From: Acidobacteriota bacterium
Lineage (GTDB): Bacteria; Acidobacteriota; Blastocatellia; Pyrinomonadales; Pyrinomonadaceae
DNA length: 6,615 nucleotides
Direction of reading: 5' to 3'
NCBI GenBank assembly: GCA_013696385.1
Contig: JACCYR010000068.1
Span: 1 to 6,615 of the forward strand
In this document: piece by piece, positions 1-5,443 of the stretch
Position numbering within the stretch: position 1 is the stretch's first letter
Layout of the letters: the number at the start of each line of letters is the position of its first letter
Made by a program: the position numbers and the translations under genes
The notes under the pieces: generated by a model
Database searches by the model: none
What the model was told of the DNA's origin: nothing
Seen by the model: the letters and a program-made list of their open reading frames with translations, nothing else

Positions 1-525
1 AAAATCTTAAACCGTCCGGTTACGCCGATTCGACACCGCGCAAGTTTGACCGTTATCGAAGCAAAACACCAACGAACGCTTGAAAAATATAATCTGGAAT
101 TTACCGATTTATTTAAAGGTAAAGAAAATATTCTAGCTGAAATAGTCGAAAAATTTCTTTCAAACAAAGCGGCGCGAACCTTTAATGAAGTCGAGGAAGC
201 CATTAACGCACAATTAAACCGTTTGGACAAAAGTTTGATAAAAACCGAGCCGACGCTTTCGGCAAATTTGGCAAACCGGAGAAAGAAAATTATCTGGCAC
301 GTCAATGCTCTGCGGAAGAAATATCATCGTGCTGAAATTTTGAAAAATGAAATCGTGTATCGGCGGATAGAAAATCTTTTCATCGCGCTTTTGCCACACA
401 ACGCTTTGCAGGAACGCACAATCAATCTGCTGACATTTCTAAATCTTTACGGTACGAATTTTATTGATTGGATTTACGAAGCAATTGAAACAGACGAAAA
501 GGGACACAAAACTTTATATTTGTAA
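1..525 (+). CDS. bshC: Bacillithiol biosynthesis cysteine-adding enzyme BshC, C-terminal part (5' end outside window)
   Basis: BshC performs the last step of bacillithiol synthesis, joining cysteine to glucosaminyl-malate in the cytoplasm. The frame is open from base 1, so the 174 residues visible are the end of a protein that is usually about 540 aa. Features seen that fit the family's C-terminus are an RPVTPIRHR stretch at the edge, a long charged helical region (coiled-coil-like, about residues 30-130) containing KYNLEFTDLF, and the closing block LQERTINLLTFLNLYG, then FIDWIYEAIE and the terminal GHKTLYL. BshC proteins end in a similar H-x-x-LYL motif. The active-site part lies upstream and cannot be judged. 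The TTG at 46 is not a start, because the family homology continues through it to the edge. The next gene starts 7 bases after the stop, which suggests co-transcription. The assignment rests on recalled family motifs, not on a search. Confidence 0.88.
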   Translation, partial: KILNRPVTPIRHRASLTVIEAKHQRTLEKYNLEFTDLFKGKENILAEIVEKFLSNKAARTFNEVEEAINAQLNRLDKSLIKTEPTLSANLANRRKKIIWHVNALRKKYHRAEILKNEIVYRRIENLFIALLPHNALQERTINLLTFLNLYGTNFIDWIYEAIETDEKGHKTLYL

Positions 526-532
526 TTTTCTT

Positions 533-1342
533 ATGAAATGGTTAAGCCGGATTTTAACAGTTGGAACATTTGCGGTTTTGTATTTCTTTGAAAATCGGCG
601 ACCTTTGCGCCCGCAAATCGAACAAAAAGAAATTCAAACGGCGCGAAATTTGGCGATTGCGGCTTCGGCAGCTTTGGCGATAAATCTTTTTGAAAAACCT
701 GTAACCGACAAATTAACGCGCTTTGTCGAAAGGAAACGCTTTGGTTTGGTAAAAATTATTCGTCTGCCAAAGTTTTTGGAAACAGCATTTGCCGTAATCC
801 TACTTGATTACACGCTTTACGTCTGGCACGTTTTAACACATAAATCGCCGTTTCTGTGGCGTTTTCACAAAGTTCATCACGCCGATTTGGACTTGACCGC
901 TTCAACCGCGCTTCGCTTTCACTTTGGCGAAATGACAATTTCGGTTTTGTTTCGCGCCGGTCAGGTTTTGTTTATCGGAGTTTCACCAAACGCTTTGCAA
1001 ATCTGGCAAAGTTTATTGTTTTTGAGTATTTTATTTCATCATTCAAACGTGCGTTTGCCGAAAGAATTTGAAGAAAAGCTGCAAAAATTAATCGTTACGC
1101 CGCGACTTCACGGCATTCATCATTCAATCGAAAAAGACGAAATGGATTCAAACTGGTCAAGCAGTTTGACCGTTTGGGATTTTCTGCACGGAACTTTTCG
1201 CAGCGACGTGCCGCAAAATAAAATTACAATCGGTGTAAAAGAATTTGATAAAGAAAGCGAAGTTACGCTTAGCAAAATGCTGATTGAACCCTTTCAAACG
1301 AATTACGAATTTCAAATTACGAATAATATGGAAACAATTTAG
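533..1342 (+). CDS. Sterol desaturase / fatty acid hydroxylase superfamily protein
   Basis: This is a 269-aa integral membrane di-iron oxygenase of the FA_hydroxylase superfamily, which hydroxylates or desaturates lipid substrates; the actual substrate cannot be told. The histidine clusters that bind the two irons are all present: HVLTH (99-103), HKVHH (112-116), HH (169-170) and HGIHH (193-197), plus H130. Hydrophobic segments lie near 6-19, 38-52, 83-98 and 135-168. The ATG at 533 was chosen because it lies 7 bases after the bshC stop and begins a plausible N-terminal anchor (MKWLSRILTVGTFAVLYFF). The frame is open further upstream to a TTG at 464, but that would overlap bshC by about 60 bases. 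No clear Shine-Dalgarno site is seen, so translation may depend on coupling to bshC. The last 14 residues (from T256) and the TAG stop are encoded by a repeat element, so the native C-terminus has probably been replaced or extended. Confidence 0.88.
   Translation: MKWLSRILTVGTFAVLYFFENRRPLRPQIEQKEIQTARNLAIAASAALAINLFEKPVTDKLTRFVERKRFGLVKIIRLPKFLETAFAVILLDYTLYVWHVLTHKSPFLWRFHKVHHADLDLTASTALRFHFGEMTISVLFRAGQVLFIGVSPNALQIWQSLLFLSILFHHSNVRLPKEFEEKLQKLIVTPRLHGIHHSIEKDEMDSNWSSSLTVWDFLHGTFRSDVPQNKITIGVKEFDKESEVTLSKMLIEPFQTNYEFQITNNMETI
1299..1326 (+). repeat. Degenerate heptamer repeats (CGAATTA-type), left flank of palindrome
   Basis: Four 7-bp units can be read: CGAATTA, CGAATTT, CAAATTA and CGAATAA. 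They are the reverse complement of the TAATTCG units on the far side of the palindrome. They lie inside the end of the desaturase reading frame and encode its NYEFQITNN-like tail. Confidence 0.7.
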
Positions 1343-1503
1343 GTTGGTGTGGAAAGATTTATGTTCAAAATAGTTCAGAGAGCGAGAGTTTATAATGCGA
1401 GAGTTTGGTGTGCGCCGCCTGCCCTTCAACTTTATCCTCTAAATTCTTCGCTCTCAACTATTTTTCAGAAAAAAGTTTAACGCGCACCAACCTAAATTGT
1501 TTC
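1331..1503. repeat. Palindromic, MITE-like element with 19-bp perfect terminal inverted repeats
   Basis: The left end, GAAACAATTTAGGTTGGTG (1331-1349), is the exact reverse complement of 1485-1503. Complementarity continues imperfectly outward into the oppositely oriented heptamer repeats. It also continues inward: AAAATAGTT with GAGAGCGA near 1367-1385 matches the complement of 1449-1466. A 10-bp direct repeat, GCGAGAGTTT, occurs at 1382-1391 and 1397-1406. No protein-coding content is evident. The element lies between two convergent genes, supplies the stop codon of the left one, and could fold as a bidirectional terminator when transcribed. Its form is that of a non-autonomous repeat or large REP-type palindrome. 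No clean target-site duplication was found. Confidence 0.8.
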
Positions 1504-1517
1504 TGTATAATTTGTTT

Positions 1518-1544
1518 TAATTCGTAATTCGTAATTCGTAATTG
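1518..1544. repeat. Tandem heptamer repeat (TAATTCG)x3 plus partial unit
   Basis: Units occur at 1518-1524, 1525-1531 and 1532-1538, followed by the partial TAATTG. The array ends 3 bases before the stop codon of the minus-strand dehydrogenase gene. Short heptanucleotide tandem repeats with similar sequence are known from cyanobacterial genomes. Here they mirror the heptamers at 1299-1326 in inverted orientation, so they look like part of the same element. Confidence 0.85.
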
Positions 1545-1547
1545 ATT

Positions 1548-2468
1548 TTATCCTGCCATTGTTTTGCCGCCAAGAATCGTTAAAATTTCGCCGGTGATAT
1601 AACTCGAATCCGCATTGGAAGCAAAAAACACATACGCGGGCGCGACTTCTTCCGGTTGCCCGGGACGTTTCATCGGCACATCCGCGCCGTGTTCGGCAAC
1701 TTCTTCCGGTTTTTTGTCGGCGACATTAAGCGGCGTCCAAATCGGTCCTGGCGCGACGCAGTTGACGCGGATTTTTTTCTCAACTAAATTCTGCGCCAAA
1801 GATTTCGTAAAAGCGTGAATCGCGCCTTTGGTTGAAGAATAATCAAGCAATTCTTTACTGCCTTCAAGTCCTGTTTCCGAACCTGTGTTAATTATCACGC
1901 CGCCTTCCTTTAAATGTTTCAGCGCGGCTTTTGCCATATAAAAATAGCCGAAAATATTTGTTCGGAATGTTTTTTCCCATTGCTCGTCGGAAACCTCTTC
2001 GATTGAAGTTTGATGATGTTGATAAGCGGCATTATTCACCAAAATATCCAGCTTGCCAAACTCTTTTACCGTTTTCTCAACCGCATCACGGCAAAACTTG
2101 GAATCTTTGACATCACCTTTGATAAGCAAACTTCTTCTGCCTTCCTTTTCAATATGATTTGCCGTTTCTTCCGCGTCGATTTGTTCTTCCGGCAAATAAA
2201 CAATCGCCACGTTTGCGCCTTCGCGGGCGAAAAGAACTGCTACGGCGCGACCAATGCCGGAATCGCCGCCGGTAATCAGCGCGGCTTTGCCTTTTAATTT
2301 GTCCGAGCCTTTATAATTCGGCGCGAGATATTGCGGACGCGGTTCGATTTTTGCTTCAATGCCCGGTCGTTCCTGATGTTGTTCGGGCATTGGCGATTTC
2401 GGGTGTTTCTGTGGTTTTTTAGATTCAGAATTTTTGTTTTTTGTGTCTTTTGTTTGATTTTTTGTCAT
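1548..2468 (-). CDS. SDR family NAD(P)-dependent oxidoreductase (YdaD/YghA-type general stress dehydrogenase)
   Basis: This is a 306-aa short-chain dehydrogenase with the expected Rossmann and catalytic motifs: the dinucleotide-binding TGGDSGIG (66-73), the GDV acidic residue region (118-120), NNAA (145-148), catalytic S197 in INTGS, the YSSTK pair Y210/K214, and the PGPIWTPL turn (240-247). The first 25 residues are a lysine-rich, low-complexity tail. It is followed by the PEQHQERPGIE...PNYKGSDKLKG block (about 28-60), typical of the subfamily that includes Bacillus subtilis YdaD, a general stress protein, and E. coli YghA. The substrate is unknown; aldehydes or sugars are plausible. The ATG at 2468 has a purine-rich AGGGAAGG site at 2473-2480. 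It is the last gene of the minus-strand run, 61 bases after the broken baeRF gene. The basic N-terminal tail resembles the small basic proteins upstream. Confidence 0.93.
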   Translation of the reverse strand: MTKNQTKDTKNKNSESKKPQKHPKSPMPEQHQERPGIEAKIEPRPQYLAPNYKGSDKLKGKAALITGGDSGIGRAVAVLFAREGANVAIVYLPEEQIDAEETANHIEKEGRRSLLIKGDVKDSKFCRDAVEKTVKEFGKLDILVNNAAYQHHQTSIEEVSDEQWEKTFRTNIFGYFYMAKAALKHLKEGGVIINTGSETGLEGSKELLDYSSTKGAIHAFTKSLAQNLVEKKIRVNCVAPGPIWTPLNVADKKPEEVAEHGADVPMKRPGQPEEVAPAYVFFASNADSSYITGEILTILGGKTMAG

Positions 2469-2485
2469 AATTCCTTCCCTTATTT

Positions 2486-2515
2486 GATAAAGTTTTTGTA
2501 ATCACATATTGTCAA
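2486..2515 (-). promoter_or_regulatory. Possible sigma-70-like promoter for the SDR gene
   Basis: On the minus strand a perfect TTGACA (2515-2510) is followed after 18 bases by TTTATC (2491-2486), which is a poor -10 match. The predicted transcription start would fall on or near the ribosome binding site, which gives an unusually short leader. Low confidence for that reason. Confidence 0.3.
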
Positions 2516-2529
2516 TAATCTAATTAAAT

Positions 2530-3305
2530 CTAGCCTTTGACCGGTATGTTTGCCGCAGCATTCATATTAAAACGAAGAACCGCGCCGACTCCGCCGATTT
2601 CTTCCAAAAGCGATTTGTATTCAATAAAAGGCGCAAAACCGGCATAATTACTTTCTCGTCGCCACACAAAACGAGATATTCGATTTTTTTATCGCGCATC
2701 AATTCCGCCACTTCGTCAACTACTTCTTTGGCGTGATGCAAATGATAATTTTCGATATGCCGTTGATAACGCGCTTGTGACCAGCCGCCGACTTCCATGC
2801 GGTTTGTCTTGAAATTTTGGATTTCTTCGACTTGCACATTACTGCCAACATCAATTTCGTCGCCGCCAAAAATATAAATATCCGCCTTGTTCGTGTCTGC
2901 CCACAAAGCAGCATACGGCGGATTTTGGTCAATCATTCGAGCCAGCGGGAAAATATGCGGGCGGTCAAAAACCAACAAACGATTGTTCGGGAACGGAACG
3001 TCAAGCTGCACAATTTCAAAAAATTCGTTCACGCCCTGGCAGGCAAAAATCGCTATACCGTTTGCCGCCGCGTCAACTTCGTTTTCTGCAAAATTTAATA
3101 TCCGCTCGATGTCCTTATCAAAACTTTTAATTTCTTCCGAATCTTCTTTAAAACCTTTTCTTCGCACAGACAAGACTTTTTTCAGCCAAATGCCAAACTC
3201 GTCGCGCCCTTGTTCGTTAGCTTCGGCATTGAGATAAATGCTTATAAAAGGCGAACCATTCGGCTCGAAGGCGATAAGTTTTTGCATTAATTTGCTTAAA
3301 TTCAT
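2530..3305 (-). pseudogene. baeRF/eRF1-like protein gene with internal deletion and frameshift
   Basis: The intact reading frame runs from the ATG at 3305 (site AGGAGA upstream) for 247 codons to 2562. Residues 1-225 look like the bacterial/archaeal eRF1-related (baeRF, Vms1-like) family: a start resembling LMQKLIAFEPNGSPFISIYL, then PLARMIDQNPPYAALWADTN (120-139), then GGWSQARYQRH (173-183) and NYHLHHAKEVVDEV (186-199), then VLCGDEKVIMPVLR (212-225). GGW occupies the position of the catalytic GGQ of release factors. Related proteins are thought to act on peptidyl-tRNA or in ribosome stress, but the function here is unproven. After R225 the frame runs into an unrelated 22-residue tail. A different frame, ending at the TAG at 2530-2532, encodes LLEEIGGVGAVLRF, which looks like the true family C-terminus. 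The family is about 350-370 aa, so about 100 residues (most of domain 3) plus the frame are missing. A longer start at 3362 is rejected for lack of homology. Confidence 0.78.
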
Positions 3306-3320
3306 AATAAATTTCTCCTT

Positions 3321-3374
3321 TGTATAAAATAAAACGGATAACCGGAGAAAGCTGCCATGCACTTTCTTTATCCG
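3321..3374 (-). terminator. Stem-loop with T-rich tail after the YtxH-like gene
   Basis: CGGATAA (3335-3341) pairs with TTATCCG (3368-3374). Inside it AGAAAG (3346-3351) pairs with CTTTCT (3362-3367), with a 4-base CCGG bulge on one side. A 3-bp TGC/GCA extension is possible in the loop. On the minus strand the stem is followed by TTTTATTTTATA. It lies 20-60 bases past the stop of the YtxH-like gene and just upstream of the baeRF start, so it may be an intrinsic terminator or a leader structure that lowers read-through into baeRF. A second TATCCG copy at 3377-3382 could give an alternative pairing. Confidence 0.55.
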
Positions 3375-3393
3375 ACTATCCGATAAAAATTGG

Positions 3394-3627
3394 TCAAGTT
3401 ATTTGGTTGTCGCCTGCAAATTGCGACTTCGCTTCATGCAGTAAGCCTTGAGCGCGATTGGTCAAATCTTTCTTCTTTTTATTAAAGGTTTTTCTCGCAT
3501 TGTTGCTCAGGCTGACCGCTTTATCACGAATTAAAGCCCGTCTGCGACGACCTCTTGCCGGGTCAAACAAAAACATCAATGCTGCCCCGAGTCCGATTCC
3601 TCCGATAAGAGTTAATCCGTTTTTCAT
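3394..3627 (-). CDS. YtxH-like small membrane-anchored basic protein
   Basis: This 77-aa protein starts with a glycine-rich hydrophobic segment, LTLIGGIGLGAALMFLF (about 5-21). It continues with DPARGRRRRALIRDK (22-36), a pattern shared with YtxH-domain and related stress-linked membrane proteins. The rest (37-77) is a lysine- and arginine-rich, probably helical tail. It is expected to sit in the membrane with a basic cytoplasmic tail; no enzymatic function is known. The ATG at 3627 is preceded by a strong AAGGAGGG site (3631-3638). The gene begins 20 bases after the previous minus-strand gene, so the two are probably in one operon. YtxH and YdaD homologues in Bacillus are both general-stress genes, which fits the neighbouring SDR. 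Confidence 0.85.
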   Translation of the reverse strand: MKNGLTLIGGIGLGAALMFLFDPARGRRRRALIRDKAVSLSNNARKTFNKKKKDLTNRAQGLLHEAKSQFAGDNQIT

Positions 3628-3647
3628 TTTCCCTCCTTGTTTAATTA

Positions 3648-3842
3648 TTATTTGTCCGAATCACTTTTTTTCTTACGTCCCGAACCACTTTTCTTGCCGC
3701 CGCCCGATTCTTTATTGACGGTTGCCCAAGCGCGTTTTTCCGCTTCGTCTTCGGAAACACCCTTTTTTTCATAACCTTCTTCAATGTGTTCCGCCTGACG
3801 TTTTTGTTTGTCCGTATATTTTGATTTATCTCCTCTCGGCAT
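3648..3842 (-). CDS. Small basic hydrophilic protein of the type often labelled 'plasmid stabilization protein'
   Basis: This 64-aa, very hydrophilic protein begins MPRGDKSKYTDKQKRQAEHI and continues EGYEKKGVSEDEAEKRAWATVNKESGGGKKSGSG, ending in a lysine/serine-rich tail. Short proteins with this MPRGDKS...AWATVNK pattern are widespread in bacteria and are commonly annotated as plasmid stabilization proteins, from memory and with no firm functional basis. The central part (about 10-43) is probably two helices; the glycine/lysine tail is likely disordered and may bind nucleic acid. The ATG at 3842 has a textbook AAGGAGG site (3851-3857). The gene sits 31 bases after the upstream small gene and 20 bases before the YtxH-like gene. 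Nothing around it points to a plasmid, so the database name should not be taken literally. Confidence 0.85.
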   Translation of the reverse strand: MPRGDKSKYTDKQKRQAEHIEEGYEKKGVSEDEAEKRAWATVNKESGGGKKSGSGRKKKSDSDK

Positions 3843-3873
3843 TGTTTTAACCTCCTTTGTTTGTTCTTTTTAC

Positions 3874-4080
3874 TTACAAAATACTAACCGACCTTTTTCG
3901 CAGCGATTTTTTCAGCCGTGAAAATCTTTCTTTTATTTTAGGATTTGAAGTAAATTTTTCGCTGACAGAAACTTCAATTTCCGAAATTATTTCAGCAAAT
4001 TCCGTCTGAGTAATTTCTCCGAGTTCCAACGGAACAACCATTGTTTCCGTGTCTTTAACTTTAACTTCGCCTGTTGTCAT
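3874..4080 (-). CDS. Hypothetical 68-aa protein
   Basis: The family is not recognised. The N-terminal half is acidic and aliphatic (MTTGEVKVKDTETMVVPLEL, then EFAEIISEIEVSVSEKF to about residue 43). The C-terminal third is strongly basic (IKERFSRLKKSLRKRSVSIL). Both parts look helical, with no signal peptide or membrane segment and no cysteines or histidines. The ATG at 4080 is preceded by a strong GAGGGAGGAAG site (4083-4093), which supports real translation. It is the first gene of the minus-strand run and ends 31 bases before the next start, so the stress-type genes downstream probably share its promoter. No function can be given. Confidence 0.7.
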   Translation of the reverse strand: MTTGEVKVKDTETMVVPLELGEITQTEFAEIISEIEVSVSEKFTSNPKIKERFSRLKKSLRKRSVSIL

Positions 4081-4240
4081 AACTTCCTCCCTCGTTGATA
4101 AAACCCTTGGTAAATGGCGATAGTAAAATTTTCGTTGTTACTACACCCGCAAATTTTCCGATGGTTAAATGATTACACAAAACACGAAAAAGTTAAAGAA
4201 ATTTTCTGCACGAAAGTATTAAATCTATGAAAATTTTCCA
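4081..4240. other. Divergent intergenic region between the minus-strand run and phoH
   Basis: These 160 bases separate two divergently transcribed units and should hold promoters for both. No -35/-10 pair convincing enough to annotate was found on either strand. The region is AT-rich. It carries the ribosome binding site of the 68-aa gene at its left end, and at 4227-4244 a five-codon ATG reading frame (MKIFH) whose TGA overlaps the TTG start of phoH. Confidence 0.5.
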
Positions 4241-5281
4241 TTGACACCGCCGAAACCTTTTAGTAGCCTCGAAATATCAAATAAATTTTCAACAGAGGAA
4301 TTTTTACCGAATTTGAGTAACTTAAAAAAAATCGAACTTCCGCCGCGCGGTTTAAAGACGCTGTTCGGCGTTCAAGACCAAAACATCAAATATCTCGAAA
4401 CACTTCTCGACCTCAGCATTGGCGCACGCGGCAACGAACTGCTGATTGACGGCGACCCGAAAGACATCGAAACGGTTGAACAAATCTTGAATGATTTTGC
4501 CGAAATTTTTGACGAAGGCAACACTTTTTCCGACAAAGAACTGCGCGATGCTTTCAAACAAATCGCCGAAGACCGCGCCTATTCGCTGAAAGATTATTTT
4601 GCAAATGCGCGTTTCAATCCTTCGGGTAAAAAACAAGTCGCGCCCAAAACCGCGAATCAACGCAAATATATCGAAGCTATTCAGAAGAATGATTTGACAT
4701 TCGGCATTGGTCCCGCCGGAACAGGCAAATCTTTCCTCGCAGTTGCTTTAGCCGTGCAAGCCCTTTTCTCCAAACAAGTTTCGCGCATTGTATTGACTCG
4801 TCCGGCGGTTGAAGCAGGCGAAAAACTCGGCTTTCTGCCCGGCGATTTGCAGGACAAAGTTGACCCTTATCTGCGCCCGCTTTACGACGCGCTGTTTGAC
4901 CTTGTTGATAACGAGCGAGTAACAAAAATGCTCGAAAAGCGCATTATCGAAATTGCGCCGCTGGCTTTTATGCGTGGTCGTACGATTTCGGATGCTTTTA
5001 TTATCTTGGACGAAGCGCAAAACACGACGGGCGAGCAGATGAAAATGTTCTTAACGCGCATCGGTTTCGGTTCAAAAGCGGTTGTTACCGGCGACGTTAC
5101 ACAAATTGATTTGCCGCGCGGTCAACGCAGCGGACTCAAAGAAGCTGAAAAAATCCTCAGCAATCTCGAAGGCATCAAGTTTGTTCATTTCAACGACAAA
5201 GATGTCGTCCGCCACAAACTCGTGCAGATGATTGTCCGCGCCTACGAAGCTCATACGGCGCAAAACGAAGCGGACGAATAG
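4241..5281 (+). CDS. phoH: PhoH family ATPase (YbeZ-type PhoH-like protein)
   Basis: This is a 346-aa PhoH-like P-loop NTPase, the length of E. coli YbeZ. The N-terminal 120 residues form the PhoH-like accessory domain (GVQDQNIKYLE, then LLIDGDP). The ATPase domain carries Walker A GPAGTGKS (157-164), the family block TRPAVEAGEKLGFLPGDLQD (186-205) followed by VDPYLRPLYD, Walker B FIILDEAQNT (253-262), VTGDVTQIDLP (282-292) and a closing FNDKDVVRH (317-325). YbeZ proteins associate with the endoribonuclease YbeY in rRNA processing and RNA metabolism; YbeY is not in this window. The start is uncertain. An in-frame stop at 4220-4222 leaves TTG 4241 as the earliest start, and no in-frame ATG occurs before the middle of the gene. 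No good Shine-Dalgarno site precedes it. An out-of-frame ATG at 4227 may be the true start if one base is missing. The gene is the first of the right-hand plus-strand block. Confidence 0.93.
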   Translation: MTPPKPFSSLEISNKFSTEEFLPNLSNLKKIELPPRGLKTLFGVQDQNIKYLETLLDLSIGARGNELLIDGDPKDIETVEQILNDFAEIFDEGNTFSDKELRDAFKQIAEDRAYSLKDYFANARFNPSGKKQVAPKTANQRKYIEAIQKNDLTFGIGPAGTGKSFLAVALAVQALFSKQVSRIVLTRPAVEAGEKLGFLPGDLQDKVDPYLRPLYDALFDLVDNERVTKMLEKRIIEIAPLAFMRGRTISDAFIILDEAQNTTGEQMKMFLTRIGFGSKAVVTGDVTQIDLPRGQRSGLKEAEKILSNLEGIKFVHFNDKDVVRHKLVQMIVRAYEAHTAQNEADE

Positions 5282-5316
5282 AAAAAAGCTAGATTAGAAT
5301 TTAAGGGATAGATTGA

Positions 5317-5406
5317 TTCGCGGGCGAACATCTCGCCGATTGGCAGGGCTTTATGAAGAGCGCAATCGAAACGGGCGAAGCCGCCGCGCAAAGTTTAATA
5401 AATTGA
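5317..5406 (+). pseudogene. Remnant of a flavin-containing amine oxidase C-terminus
   Basis: This frame encodes FAGEHLADWQGFM, then KSAIETGEAAAQ, then a TGA stop. The motif matches the very end of FAD-dependent amine oxidases (monoamine oxidase and polyamine oxidase family), where FAGEH...W.G.MEGA..SG..AA closes the FAD-binding fold. Only 29 codons remain: an in-frame TGA lies directly upstream at 5314-5316, there is no start or binding site, and the rest of the roughly 450-aa gene is absent. It therefore appears to be the 3' scrap of a deleted gene, lying 35 bases after phoH. The assignment rests on the motif alone. Confidence 0.72.
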
Positions 5407-5431
5407 CTCATTAAAATTTATGCTTTACACT
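5403..5431 (+). promoter_or_regulatory. Candidate sigma-70-like promoter for the lamin-tail gene
   Basis: TTGACT (5403-5408, 5 of 6 consensus) is separated by 17 bases from TACACT (5426-5431, 4 of 6 consensus). Transcription would begin near 5438, leaving a leader of about 65 bases that includes the first pairing segment of the structured region at 5444. The -35 overlaps the stop of the amine oxidase remnant. Confidence 0.5.
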
Positions 5432-5443
5432 TCCTTAAACCCA

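Noticed and set aside
46..525. TTG start at 46 for the first gene
   Set aside because: The frame is open to base 1 and BshC-like sequence continues upstream of 46, so this is an edge-truncated gene and not a 159-aa protein.
464..532. Upstream TTG start for the desaturase
   Set aside because: It would overlap the bshC end by about 60 bases and add hydrophilic residues before a natural N-terminal membrane segment beginning at ATG 533.
1518..1544. CRISPR array
   Set aside because: The repeated units are 7 bp, contiguous and without spacers.
3306..3362. Longer baeRF start (ATG 3362)
   Set aside because: The added 19 residues are read from the hairpin and the ribosome binding site. The ATG at 3305 has AGGAGA at a proper distance and matches the family start.
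3648..3842. Plasmid or toxin-antitoxin context
   Set aside because: The 'plasmid stabilization' label attached to such proteins is a database habit. No partition, replication or toxin gene is present.
4352..5020. Antisense open frames opposite phoH
   Set aside because: They lie wholly inside a strongly conserved gene, show no family features, and follow from its codon bias.
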